Shown in pieces: positions 44,605 to 53,617 of a stretch of DNA of 64,000 bases. The stretch is from Oscillatoriales cyanobacterium CG2_30_40_61 (lineage in GTDB: Bacteria > Cyanobacteriota > Cyanobacteriia > Cyanobacteriales > Microcoleaceae). Within the stretch, counting starts at the first letter, position 1, and each line of letters starts with the position of its first letter. The DNA is taken from NCBI GenBank assembly GCA_001873365.1, contig MNYZ01000111.1, positions 43,129 through 107,128 on the forward strand. The letters run 5' to 3'. The notes under the pieces were generated by a model. That model was given only the letters and a program-made list of their open reading frames with translations. It ran no database searches and was not told the DNA's origin. The position numbers were made by a program, and so were the translations under genes.

Positions 44605-44761
44605 CAGGGCTGTTTGATTCTTTGTAGGGGCAATCCCCCCGTGGTTGCCCCCATCCCTGAAACGCCTGCAAATCGTGGATGGGGAGGGCAGAGGGCAGAG
44701 GACAGGCACGGGGGCACTGCCCCTACAAAACCCTGGTTTCCCTGAGAATGAAACAGCCCTG
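44605..44761. mobile_element. MITE-like element, family A, copy 2 (157 bp)
   Basis: The ends are CAGGGCTGTTTGATTCTT and, read inversely from the right, CAGGGCTGTTTCATTCTC. The flanks carry an exact 10-base direct repeat, CCCTTTATCC, at 44595-44604 and 44762-44771, a target-site duplication. Inner arms around TTTGTAGGGGCA and TGCCCCTACAAAA make the whole element one long imperfect hairpin. It matches copy 1 at 19672-19828 over most of its length except the centre. Confidence 0.92.
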
Positions 44762-44881
44762 CCCTTTATCCTGGCAAAATAATAAAAGCTCACAGAAAAA
44801 CACCGTTAAAATAAAGCAGTTAGGGAAACAGGGTATATTATTAGCAAATTAAATCTTGATTGGACTTTGAAATATTGATTT

Positions 44882-45733
44882 ATGATAACTTCAACTCATC
44901 CAAACTCAAGGATTTGGGCTGACGCTCACGTTCATATTTATGACTGCTATGACCTGGAGGAATTTTTGGATGCAGCATTAAAAAATTTTAATGCCACCGC
45001 TAAAAAATCCGGGTATTCCCAAGCAGAAACAGCCCTGATGTTTTTAACAGAAACTTCCCAGGATCACTATTTCCAGAAACTGATTCAATTAACTGAACCA
45101 GAGGAAAATTCTAACCCAATTTTAAAAAATTGGCATCTGTTTAAAACGGGAGAAAACTGCTCTGTCTACGCCAAACATTCAACGGGACAGGGTATTTTTA
45201 TATTTGCGGGTCGTCAAATTGTCACCGCCGAAAATTTAGAAGTTCTCGCCCTATTAACAGCCGAAGAATTTGCCGAAGGTTTACCCATTGAAACCACCAT
45301 TAAACAAGTCATTTCTAAGGGCGGTATTCCCGTTCTGCCTTGGGGTTTCGGGAAATGGATGGGGGAAAGGGGCACAATTATTAACCGTTTATTAGAACAA
45401 AAAGAATCCTTTCCTTTGTTCCTGGGTGACAACGGAGGTCGTCCTACCTTTTGGAGTCAACCGATTTATTTTAAACAAGCCCAAGCCCAGGGATTTAAAA
45501 TTTTGCCCGGAACCGATCCCCTACCTTTTGCTTCCGAATCTTGGCGACCTGGAAGTTTTGGATTTGTCCTACAAGGCACTATTGATCCTGACAAACCCGC
45601 CCACAGTATTAAGCAAATTTTATTAGATCCTAAGACTCAATTGCAAAGCTATGGAACCCAGGAAACTCCCCTGCGTTTTATTCGCAATCAAATTGCAATG
45701 CAACTGGTTAAACGTATGAGAAAAAAAGGATAA
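44882..45733 (+). CDS. Conserved-looking protein with a DxHxH metal-site motif
   Basis: A 283-residue protein I do not recognise by name. It starts with WADAHVHIYDCYD (Asp14, His16, His18), the pattern of PHP and amidohydrolase TIM barrels, and later has VLPWGFGKW, FLGDNGGRP and ILPGTDPLPF, which could supply further metal ligands (Asp or His at strand ends). A metal-dependent hydrolase fold is thus plausible but unproved. It is four bases upstream of the glycosyltransferase start and is the first gene of the co-directional run to 56723. No signal peptide or membrane helix is present. Confidence 0.6.
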   Translation: MITSTHPNSRIWADAHVHIYDCYDLEEFLDAALKNFNATAKKSGYSQAETALMFLTETSQDHYFQKLIQLTEPEENSNPILKNWHLFKTGENCSVYAKHSTGQGIFIFAGRQIVTAENLEVLALLTAEEFAEGLPIETTIKQVISKGGIPVLPWGFGKWMGERGTIINRLLEQKESFPLFLGDNGGRPTFWSQPIYFKQAQAQGFKILPGTDPLPFASESWRPGSFGFVLQGTIDPDKPAHSIKQILLDPKTQLQSYGTQETPLRFIRNQIAMQLVKRMRKKG

Positions 45734-45737
45734 AATT

Positions 45738-46331
45738 ATGAAAGCATTAGTGATTTCTCCCCAACCCTTTTACACCCCTCGCGGTACACCGTTTAGCGTC
45801 TATTACCGTACTTTAATTACGGCGGAATTAGGGGTGGATATTGATTTACTCACCTATGGGGAAGGCGAAGATATAGACATTCCTGGGGTAAGAATTATTA
45901 GAATTCCTAGCTTTCCGATATTAGGAAATGTTAAAATCGGCCCTTCAAAACTGAAGCTATTTTTAGATATTTTCATTACCCTGTGGACGATCGGTTTATT
46001 GATTACAAATCGCTATGATTTTGTTCACGCCCATGAAGAAGCTATCTTTGTATGTGCGTTGTTTAAACCCATTTTTAAATTTCGGCTGATTTATGATATG
46101 CACTCCAGTCTTCCCGAACAGTTAACCAACTTTCGATTTACCACATCTCAATGGTTAATTGATCTGTTTAAAACTATGGAAGATGCTTGTTTACATACTT
46201 CAGATGCCACCATTACAATTTGTCCGAGTTTATATAACTATGCCCTAGGAATTATTGGGGATAAACAAAAAGTTTTCTTGATTGAAAATTCCATTTTTGA
46301 TGAAGTTAACTTAGTTCAAAAAACCACTTAA
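45738..46331 (+). CDS. Glycosyltransferase family 4, N-terminal half
   Basis: A 197-residue protein equal to the acceptor-binding half of a GT-B glycosyltransferase: MKALVISPQPFYTPRGTPFS is the N-terminal nucleotide-fold start with its glycine-containing loop, then FVHAHEEAIFV and DMHSSLPEQL. It ends with a stop (TAA 46329-46331) just where the linker to the nucleotide-sugar-binding half would begin (KVFLIENSIFDEV). The other half is the next gene, in a different reading frame. Either this is one gene broken by a frameshift or a naturally split enzyme. Confidence 0.75.
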   Translation: MKALVISPQPFYTPRGTPFSVYYRTLITAELGVDIDLLTYGEGEDIDIPGVRIIRIPSFPILGNVKIGPSKLKLFLDIFITLWTIGLLITNRYDFVHAHEEAIFVCALFKPIFKFRLIYDMHSSLPEQLTNFRFTTSQWLIDLFKTMEDACLHTSDATITICPSLYNYALGIIGDKQKVFLIENSIFDEVNLVQKTT

Positions 46332-46381
46332 ATTTCATGGGTTTATCCCGCTAAATTGTCGAATGAATTATCAGGAGATTA

Positions 46382-47059
46382 ATGGCTATGACTGAATCTA
46401 ATGGAGAAAAAAAAATAGGAGTTCCCGAAACTATTTTTGATAAAAATTTAGTTGTTTATGCTGGAACCTTAGAATCCTATCAAGGCATTGATATTCTAAT
46501 TCAAGCCTTTATTTTCGTTGCTAAAGCCGATCCCCAAGCCTTTTTATTAATCGTGGGCGGTAGTCCAGAACAAACTGAATTTTTCTCTAAATTAGTGGCA
46601 GAATCTGGCATTGTTGAACAGTGTTTATTAACAGGTCGGGTAGAACAATCTTTAGCTCAAAATTACGCTAACCGCGCGAAAGTTCAAGTCTCACCCCGTC
46701 GCAGTGGTACTAATACCCCCCTAAAAGTTTATCAACAATTAGCCAGTGGAGTTCCATTAGTAGCGACTCGAATATATTCCCATACTCAGGTTTTAGATGA
46801 TAATGTAGCTTTCTTAGTTGAACCGGAACCGGAAGATTTAGCCCGGGGAATTATCGAAGCATTAAGCAATGAAACTGAAGCCAAACAAAAAGCTAAAAAT
46901 GCTCAACTTCTGTATCAAGAAAAATATTCTCGTGCAGTTTATACCCAAAAAATGATTAATTTGTTAGAGTTTGTGACTAGCACTCCGATTAAAAGGTCTC
47001 CAGGTTCAGAGTCCTCTGAAAATCAGTCTGCTAATTCCTTGAATTTGAAATCAAGCTAA
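46382..47059 (+). CDS. Glycosyltransferase family 4, C-terminal half
   Basis: A 225-residue protein equal to the donor-binding half of GT4: NLVVYAGTLESYQGIDILIQ, VGGSPEQTEFF, LTGRV and the E-x7-E region (SPRRSGTNTPLKVYQQLASG), where the first Glu is replaced (R-R-S-G-T-N-T-P as in several related enzymes). ATG 46382 has GGAGA at 46374-46378, so it can be translated on its own. The frame is closed upstream at 46364-46366. It is 51 bases after the N-terminal half, in frame +2 relative to it. Together the halves make about 420 residues, near the usual GT4 length. Confidence 0.75.
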   Translation: MAMTESNGEKKIGVPETIFDKNLVVYAGTLESYQGIDILIQAFIFVAKADPQAFLLIVGGSPEQTEFFSKLVAESGIVEQCLLTGRVEQSLAQNYANRAKVQVSPRRSGTNTPLKVYQQLASGVPLVATRIYSHTQVLDDNVAFLVEPEPEDLARGIIEALSNETEAKQKAKNAQLLYQEKYSRAVYTQKMINLLEFVTSTPIKRSPGSESSENQSANSLNLKSS

Positions 47060-47061
47060 CT

Positions 47062-47180
47062 AGAAACCGGGTTTCTGATGATTTTAGGGTTAAAACCCAG
47101 ATTAAATGTTAAGAAACCCGGTTTCTGATGATTTTAGGGTTAAAACCCAGATTAAATGTTAAGAAACCGGTTTTTTTTTA
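47062..47180. repeat. Tandem GAAACCGGGTTTC repeat between glycosyltransferase and asnB
   Basis: A 50-base unit (AGAAAC(C)CGGTTTCTGATGATTTTAGG and onward) occurs twice at 47062 and 47112, with the start of a third at 47162 that runs into nine T residues. The core palindrome is that of 16011-16182. The hairpin plus T-run at the end could terminate transcription inside the run of co-directional genes. Confidence 0.85.
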
Positions 47181-47280
47181 ACTCAAAAACTTGCCGAAGC
47201 CATTTTTTTTAATTAAGATAGAACAAACTTAGGAGCTAATTCCTAAATTTTAAATACCGTCCGTTGGGGGATTAAATTCG

Positions 47281-49158
47281 ATGTGTGGAATAACAGGAGT
47301 CGCGGCGTTGAATGGCTCACCTCATCCCACCTTGGAACAGTTAAAAACCATGTGTGATAGCATCTTCCATCGGGGGCCAGACCAAGATGGAATGCACGTT
47401 CAAGACGGGGTTGCATTGGGAATGCGACGATTATCAATCATCGATTTAAGTGGCGGACGACAACCGATTTTTAATCAAGATCGGACGATTTTAACGGTTT
47501 TTAATGGAGAAATTTATAACTTCCGAGAACTCCGTAGTGAACTCGAAGCCAAAGGTTATACTTTTGCCACTAAAACCGATACGGAAGTGATTGTTTATGC
47601 TTACGAAGAATATGGGCTAGAGTTTCCTAAATACCTAAATGGAATGTTTGCGATCGCCCTCCATGATACGGTTAAGAAAAAACTGTATTTAGTCCGAGAT
47701 CATTTAGGAATTAAACCTCTCTATTATTCCTTTGATCAAAACTATTTAGTTTGGGGTTCGGAAATTAAAGCCATTCTCGCTAGTGGACTGGTGAAAAAAA
47801 CCTTAGATCTTGATGCTTTAGGGGAATATTTAGCCTGGGAATATGTTCCGGGTAAAGCTACTCTTTTTAAAGAAATCCGGCAATTAGAACCCGGACAAAT
47901 GTTAGAAATTGACTTAGAAAATCCCCAATGTCAGCCCCAAACCTATTGGGATATTCCGGCTACGGGGGAAATAGAATTATCCGATCAAGCATGGGCGGAT
48001 AAAGTTGAATCTCAACTCAGAAAATCCGTAACTATGCAACTGGTGAGCGATGTTCCTTTGGGTGCATTTCTATCAGGAGGTGTGGATTCTTCTCTAACCG
48101 TTGCCTTAATGGGGAAGGCACAAACCTATAGTATTGGGTTTGATGATCCCTCCTACAATGAGTTGAAATGGTCGGAAAAAGTTGCCTCCCATTTAGGGGT
48201 TGAACATATCAATGAAGTGATTAAGCCCAACGTGGTAGAATTATTCGAGCATTTAATGTATTTTTTAGATGATCCCATTGGGGATTTTTCAATTTTTCCT
48301 ACCTTTTTAGTTTCCCAATTAGCTCGAAAATATGTAACGGTTTCCTTGAGTGGGGATGGGGGTGATGAACTATTTGGAGGCTATGAAACCTATTTAGCCA
48401 ATGACAAAGCCGAACAATATTATAAAATCCCGGCTATTTTTAGAAAAAATTTAGTCGAACCTTTAATTAATTCTTTACGTCCTCGACCGGAGAAAAAAGG
48501 CTTAGTCAATAAGGCTAAAAGATTCATTGAAGGGTTAGAAAATCCCGTGGATTTATCCCATGCTCGTTGGCGAATTTTTGCCGGGGATACGGTGCGATCG
48601 CAATTATTTACCCCAGAAGCAAATCAAGAATTAGTCACATCTTCGGCATCCCATATTATTGATTTATTCAATAAAGCAGGCGATCGTCAACCCCAAAATC
48701 GCAGTATGTATGTTGATGTCAAAAGCTATTTAAGTGATGATATTTTAGTCAAAGTTGATCGAATGTCCATGGCGGTTTCCCTAGAGTCAAGAGTTCCCTA
48801 TCTTGATCCTGATTTGGTCGAGTTAGCCTTTCAAATTCCCGATCGGTTAAAATTAGCAAATGGTGAAACTAAAGTCCTGTTAAAATCCATCGCCGCCCGT
48901 CATGTTCCCCCGGAATGTGTATATCGACCGAAAGAAGGATTTAGTATTCCGATTAAAAACTGGCTGTGTAATGAGTTTCGGCCGTTAATGGAGGAATTAT
49001 TAAGTGATCAAGCCATTAAAGATCAGGGAATTTTCCAAGTCAATACTATTAAGCGACTAAAGGAAGAACATCTAGCTGGAACAGCCAACCATAGCCATAT
49101 TTTATGGTCATTAATTGTCTTTCAAAGTTGGTACAAACGCTGGTTCAAAGGAGAATAA
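47281..49158 (+). CDS. asnB: Asparagine synthase-type glutamine amidotransferase
   Basis: A 625-residue enzyme. The N-terminal glutaminase domain starts MCGITGVAALNG, leaving the nucleophilic Cys at the processed N-terminus, and has RLSIIDLSGGRQPI, NGEIYNFREL and the oxyanion loop. The synthetase domain has the PP-loop LSGGVDSSLTVALM and SGDGGDELFGGY. AsnB makes asparagine from aspartate, ATP and glutamine. But paralogues next to glycosyltransferases and exopolysaccharide genes often amidate sugar acids or other carboxylates. Its place in this glycan run favours the second role. The main housekeeping copy may be elsewhere. Confidence 0.85.
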   Translation: MCGITGVAALNGSPHPTLEQLKTMCDSIFHRGPDQDGMHVQDGVALGMRRLSIIDLSGGRQPIFNQDRTILTVFNGEIYNFRELRSELEAKGYTFATKTDTEVIVYAYEEYGLEFPKYLNGMFAIALHDTVKKKLYLVRDHLGIKPLYYSFDQNYLVWGSEIKAILASGLVKKTLDLDALGEYLAWEYVPGKATLFKEIRQLEPGQMLEIDLENPQCQPQTYWDIPATGEIELSDQAWADKVESQLRKSVTMQLVSDVPLGAFLSGGVDSSLTVALMGKAQTYSIGFDDPSYNELKWSEKVASHLGVEHINEVIKPNVVELFEHLMYFLDDPIGDFSIFPTFLVSQLARKYVTVSLSGDGGDELFGGYETYLANDKAEQYYKIPAIFRKNLVEPLINSLRPRPEKKGLVNKAKRFIEGLENPVDLSHARWRIFAGDTVRSQLFTPEANQELVTSSASHIIDLFNKAGDRQPQNRSMYVDVKSYLSDDILVKVDRMSMAVSLESRVPYLDPDLVELAFQIPDRLKLANGETKVLLKSIAARHVPPECVYRPKEGFSIPIKNWLCNEFRPLMEELLSDQAIKDQGIFQVNTIKRLKEEHLAGTANHSHILWSLIVFQSWYKRWFKGE

Positions 49159-49207
49159 AATTATCTAGTTTTTTCAAAAAAAATCAGTCGTAAACCCTCT
49201 ATTAGCC

Positions 49208-50737
49208 ATGACAAAAATTAACCGAAATCTAGCCACAGCCACCCAATCTTCCTATGATATAATTATTATCGGAGGAGGCATTTATGGAGTAATGCTTTCC
49301 TTAGAAGCCTGCCGTCGAAATTTGCGATCGCTATTAATAGAAAAAGCCGATTTTGGCGGAGCCACCAGTTATAATAGTCTCCGCATTGTCCATGGCGGAT
49401 TTCGCTATTTACAAAACCTCGATTTAGAGCGGTTTTATGAATCCGTAGGGGAACGGAAATGGTTTCTAAAAACCTTCCCCGACTTAGTAAAACCCCTATC
49501 CTGTTTAATGCCTTTATATAACAAAGGAATCCGCCGTCCCCCCATTCTTTATACCGCTTTAAAACTTAACGATGCCCTATCAATTAATCGTAACCAAGGC
49601 ATTCGTCCAGACCGTCATTTACCCCCCGGAGAAGTGATTAAATCCGAACAGGTAAAAACCCATTTTCCCGATGTAGATACCCAAGGATTAACCGGGGGAG
49701 CCATCTGGCATGATGCTTGTATGCCCGATTCTCAAAGATTAGTAATCGGGATTCTACGCTGGGCCTGTTCCTTGGGAGCAACGGCTTTAAACTATGTCGA
49801 AGCCAAAGAAATATTAAAAGTTAATCAAACGGTTTCCGGTGTTGTAGCTGAAGACAAAATCACCGGAGAAACCCAGGAATTTCAAGCTAAAATTGTTGTG
49901 AATGCCGCCGGGCCTTGGTGTCGAGAATTAGCGACTAAATTTGATCAAGATGTTCCTAATTTATTCTACAAGTCTATCGCCTGGAATATCCTATTTGATC
50001 GAGAAACCTTATCGGATTTCGCCCTAGCCGTAGAGCCCAAAAAACCCAAGGCTCAAACCTATTTTCTCCATCCCTGGAAAGGCCGACTTTTAGCGGGAAC
50101 AATTCATAATCCCTGGTTTAAAGAAATTCAACCTAACCCCAACCCTGACCCCTCAGAAATTAGCGAATTTATTGATAATCTCAATCTAGCTATTCCGGGG
50201 TTAAATTTAAGTAAAACTGAAATTTTGAGGATCTTTTCCGGTTTACTTCCTGGGGAAAAACCTAATAGTAATGAACTGGCGGTCAGGGAAGTTATTTTAA
50301 ATCATCAAACCCTGAATCAAGGAATTAAAGGATTATATAGTGTTTCTGGGGTGAAATTTACAACGGCTCGCCTAGTAGCGGAAAAAACAATTCAACAAAT
50401 TTTTCCTAACTTTCCATCTGTTAATCAAACAGAAACCGCCCCAGCAGAAGCGCAACGTCCCCAAGGATTATATGATTATCATTGGTATCCCCAGCCCGAA
50501 TTAACTGACTGGAAAACGGAATTACAAGATATTATTGAACATGAAGCCGTACAACATTTAGATGATTTAATCTTACGTCGGACTAGCTTAGGAGATAATC
50601 CCAAACGAGCCCTAAAAATTGCGCCCTTAGTTTGTCAACTGTTTAACTGGGATGAGCAAAAATCTAAACAGGAAATTCAACGTTTAGAAGGTTTTTATCA
50701 GACCTGCGGTATGGAGGAATTAACCTTAGCTAATTAA
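49208..50737 (+). CDS. GlpD-like FAD-dependent oxidoreductase
   Basis: A 509-residue flavoenzyme. The dinucleotide fold YDIIIIGGGIYGVMLSLEA is at residues about 16-34, followed by LLIEKADFGGATSYNSLR and HGGFRYLQ, then VNAAGPWCREL and GVKFTTARLVAE. This pattern is that of glycerol-3-phosphate dehydrogenase GlpD and related DAO-fold enzymes. The C-terminal GlpD-type domain is replaced by an unrelated helical tail, and the context suggests another substrate, perhaps a lipid-linked polyol phosphate or a sugar alcohol. It follows asnB by 49 bases. No membrane helix is visible. Confidence 0.82.
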   Translation: MTKINRNLATATQSSYDIIIIGGGIYGVMLSLEACRRNLRSLLIEKADFGGATSYNSLRIVHGGFRYLQNLDLERFYESVGERKWFLKTFPDLVKPLSCLMPLYNKGIRRPPILYTALKLNDALSINRNQGIRPDRHLPPGEVIKSEQVKTHFPDVDTQGLTGGAIWHDACMPDSQRLVIGILRWACSLGATALNYVEAKEILKVNQTVSGVVAEDKITGETQEFQAKIVVNAAGPWCRELATKFDQDVPNLFYKSIAWNILFDRETLSDFALAVEPKKPKAQTYFLHPWKGRLLAGTIHNPWFKEIQPNPNPDPSEISEFIDNLNLAIPGLNLSKTEILRIFSGLLPGEKPNSNELAVREVILNHQTLNQGIKGLYSVSGVKFTTARLVAEKTIQQIFPNFPSVNQTETAPAEAQRPQGLYDYHWYPQPELTDWKTELQDIIEHEAVQHLDDLILRRTSLGDNPKRALKIAPLVCQLFNWDEQKSKQEIQRLEGFYQTCGMEELTLAN

Positions 50738-50781
50738 CATTTAATTACTGTTTTTCATACTATTAATTGGAGCAAATTTTT

Positions 50782-51789
50782 ATGAAAGTTTTAGTCACAG
50801 GTGCTAACGGATTTACTGGCAGCTATTTAACCAAACACTTACTAGAAAAAGGCTATGAAGTGCGGGTATTAGTCCGTAAAAATTCCAATCAAAGTGCGTT
50901 GGAAGGATTACCAATTGAATATGCTTTTGCCGATATTGCCGATGATAACCCCCTAGAAGATTCTGTGATGGCGGGGGTAGAAATTGTTTATCATATTGCG
51001 GCTTTATATCGGGCGGAAAATGTCCCCAGAGAATATTTTTGGGATGTTAATGTTAAGGGAACTCGCAAGGTTTTAGAAGCGGCAAAAAAAGCCAATGTGA
51101 AACGATTTGTTCATTGCAGCACCGTGGGAGTTCAAGGAGAAATTAAAAACCCGCCCGCAAAGGAAGAAGACCCCTATTCCCCCGGAGACTATTATCAAGA
51201 ATCTAAGATGGAAGGAGAACTTTTCGCCTTGGATTTTTTCAAAAAAGAAAATTTAGCGGGTTGTGTTGTTCGTCCCGTGGGTATTTATGGCCCTGGAGAT
51301 TTACGGTTTCTGAAACTGTTTAAATATATCTATTCGGGCAAGTTTAAAATGATCGGTAGTGGGGAAGTTCTCTATCATTTAACCTATGTAGAAGATTTGG
51401 TGGCGGGTATTGCCTTGGCGGGGGAAAAAGAAGCGGCTATCGGTGAAATTTTTACCATTGGTGGCAATGAATTTGTTACCTTAAATCAATTAGTTCAGAA
51501 AATTGCTGATATCTATAATAAACCCGTTTCTAAGTTTAAAATTCCGGTCTGGCCCGTGTGGTGGGCGGGTTATTTATGCGAACTAATTTGTTTACCTTTG
51601 AAGATTTCTCCCCCTATTTATCGTCGTCGGGTGGATTTCTTTATTAAAGACCGGGCTTTTGATATTTCTAAAGCTCAAAGATTATTAGGGTATCAACCTA
51701 AAGTTCCCCTAGATGAAGGCTTGAAAAAAACCGCCCTTTGGTATAAAGATTCCGGTTTATTAGAAGCGTCATCCGCTCTCAAATCCTAA
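50782..51789 (+). CDS. NAD-dependent sugar epimerase/dehydratase (HpnA-like)
   Basis: A 335-residue short-chain dehydrogenase of the extended type: MKVLVTGANGFTGSYLTKHL binds NAD, IAALYRA, and the catalytic Ser-Tyr-Lys appear as HCSTVGVQG and YYQESKMEGE. The best stylistic match is the hopanoid-associated sugar epimerase family HpnA. ATG 50782 has GGAGC at 50769-50773 upstream; an in-phase TTG at 50767 is less likely. It should change the sugar moiety of a nucleotide sugar or a lipid-linked sugar in this glycan run. No hopanoid genes are near. Confidence 0.85.
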   Translation: MKVLVTGANGFTGSYLTKHLLEKGYEVRVLVRKNSNQSALEGLPIEYAFADIADDNPLEDSVMAGVEIVYHIAALYRAENVPREYFWDVNVKGTRKVLEAAKKANVKRFVHCSTVGVQGEIKNPPAKEEDPYSPGDYYQESKMEGELFALDFFKKENLAGCVVRPVGIYGPGDLRFLKLFKYIYSGKFKMIGSGEVLYHLTYVEDLVAGIALAGEKEAAIGEIFTIGGNEFVTLNQLVQKIADIYNKPVSKFKIPVWPVWWAGYLCELICLPLKISPPIYRRRVDFFIKDRAFDISKAQRLLGYQPKVPLDEGLKKTALWYKDSGLLEASSALKS

Positions 51790-51836
51790 CTATTTTAAAC
51801 CCTTTATTTAGGTGGGTATCCCCCACCTTTAAATTT

Positions 51837-52610
51837 ATGAATGAAACTGAAAATCGCCAAATTATTAACAAAGTTTCTCTATCTGAACAACTGAATCAAG
51901 CTGAATCTTCTCTATTAAAACGCTATCAAACTAAAGCATTAGGGACAGATAATTTAGGACATTTTATTAAATATGAATTAGCTAATTTTTTCTTTGGTAA
52001 TTTATCAGGTGCTTTAGGTTATGTTATTCGGAAATCCGCTTATAAAGGGTTATTTAAAAGTACGGGTGCAGGGATAATTTTAGGCAAAGGGATTGTATTA
52101 CGTCATCCCAAAAAAGTTAGTTTAGGCAACCGAGTTGCTATTGATGATTATGTCTTAATTGATGCCAGTGGTGCGGGAGAGGAGGGCATATTTTTAGATG
52201 ATGATGTGATTATTTCTCGAAATTGTGTAATCCAAGGCAAAATTGGCGGAATTTCTATTGGTAAAAAAACCGACTTAGGCTGTAATACCATTCTATCTTC
52301 TAGTGGTGGAATTTCCATTGGTAATTCGGTTTTAATTGCTGGAAATTGTTATATTGGAGGAGGTCGATATATTACAGACCGTTTGGATATTCCCATGATG
52401 GAACAGGGAGTTTTTACTAGGGGAAAAATTACAATTCAAGATGATGTTTGGTTGGGAGCGAGCGCCGTGGTTTTAGATGGGGTTAAAATCGGCAAAGGCT
52501 GTATTATTGGAGCCGGAGCAGTTGTCACCAAAGATTTACCTAATTATGCCATTGCCGCGGGTGTTCCTGCTAAAATTATTAAAATGAGAACGAATACTAA
52601 AACCCTTTAA
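51837..52610 (+). CDS. Left-handed beta-helix (hexapeptide) acyltransferase
   Basis: A 257-residue protein with hexapeptide repeats over residues about 80-245 (GKGIVLRHPKKVSLGNRVAI, later KIGKGCIIGAGAVVTKDLP and AIAAGVPAKIIK), the coil and C-terminal cap of the trimeric LbH acyltransferase family. The N-terminal 75 residues are helical and unlike LpxA or maltose acetyltransferase. There is no membrane segment. It probably transfers an acetyl or other acyl group to a sugar in this pathway. It sits 47 bases after the epimerase and 20 bases before the alpha/beta hydrolase. Confidence 0.88.
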   Translation: MNETENRQIINKVSLSEQLNQAESSLLKRYQTKALGTDNLGHFIKYELANFFFGNLSGALGYVIRKSAYKGLFKSTGAGIILGKGIVLRHPKKVSLGNRVAIDDYVLIDASGAGEEGIFLDDDVIISRNCVIQGKIGGISIGKKTDLGCNTILSSSGGISIGNSVLIAGNCYIGGGRYITDRLDIPMMEQGVFTRGKITIQDDVWLGASAVVLDGVKIGKGCIIGAGAVVTKDLPNYAIAAGVPAKIIKMRTNTKTL

Positions 52611-52630
52611 AATTCCCCTTTCAAATCATC

Positions 52631-53581
52631 ATGGCAAAACCAAAGTTATACCCCTTTCTCGCTCAAACCTATCCGCAATTTAAACCCTTATACAATCTGT
52701 TGAGATACCGTTATCATCAACTCAATCTTTTAAAACAATCTTCTTTTAAAGAATTACAATCTATTCCTTATCAACCCTCAAAAACCGGATCTTTTCTAGC
52801 CGATGGGTTACAGTTAAAAGGGGATTTATATTTACCAGAAAATTCCGCAACTGCCCCAACAATTATTCTACTCCATGGGTCTTCAATTTTTGGGAGAAAA
52901 TTACCAATTATTCTCGCCCTAGCTCAGGGTTTTAAAAATTTAGGTTATCGGGTTTTTGCTTTTGATCTTCGCGCCCATGGAGAATCTGAACAGCCCTCAA
53001 ATTATACCCCAGAGGGATTTAATTTTGCTCAAGATGTGACCGCCGCTATTAATTATTTAAACACTAATTTTCCCAGTCAAAATCATCAGATTTATGTCTT
53101 AGGACATTCCTTTGGAGCGGGTGTAACCATGGCGGCTCAAGCCCAAGATTCTCGCATTTCTAAAGCGGTGGTATTCTCTCCGCCCCGTCGTTTGAGAGAG
53201 CGTTTTTTGAGTCCTGAAGCCCCGGAAAAAGAAAAATTAATGTTTCGTTGGCAAATAGATATGCAGTTACCCAAACCCCTAAAATTTGGCTTTTGGGAAC
53301 CAGTGATGGTATCATTGGATATAGAAACTTATTTGGAAGATTTTACTCAACCCGGGCATATTCCGTTATTAATCCTAGATGCGGAATTGGAACCCGCTGA
53401 AGATTTAGAATTTTTAAGGAATTTATCACAAAAAATGGTTCCCCCGGTTCATTATTGGACAATTCCCCAGGCAAATCACTATTTGAATACCGGGTTAATT
53501 CTCAATCAAGGATTTGCTCAAGGGACAGCTATTTTAACCTTTGTAAATTATGTCGATAATTGGTTAAAAATCAATGATTAG
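52631..53581 (+). CDS. Alpha/beta-hydrolase fold protein
   Basis: A 316-residue protein. The nucleophile elbow is GHSFGAGV (Ser near residue 162), the oxyanion loop is LLHGSSIFGRK, a likely acid is the Asp of LLILDAELEPAED and the His is in PQANHYLNTG. All three catalytic residues are thus visible. The substrate could be an ester on the glycan or a lipid. It follows the hexapeptide acyltransferase by 20 bases, so acylation and deacylation are encoded side by side. There is no signal peptide. Confidence 0.8.
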   Translation: MAKPKLYPFLAQTYPQFKPLYNLLRYRYHQLNLLKQSSFKELQSIPYQPSKTGSFLADGLQLKGDLYLPENSATAPTIILLHGSSIFGRKLPIILALAQGFKNLGYRVFAFDLRAHGESEQPSNYTPEGFNFAQDVTAAINYLNTNFPSQNHQIYVLGHSFGAGVTMAAQAQDSRISKAVVFSPPRRLRERFLSPEAPEKEKLMFRWQIDMQLPKPLKFGFWEPVMVSLDIETYLEDFTQPGHIPLLILDAELEPAEDLEFLRNLSQKMVPPVHYWTIPQANHYLNTGLILNQGFAQGTAILTFVNYVDNWLKIND

Positions 53582-53617
53582 AAATAGTTTTGATTTTAAT
53601 AAGAGGACTAATTTAAG

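Noticed and set aside
47062..47180. CRISPR array
   Set aside because: The units are contiguous tandem copies without unique spacers.
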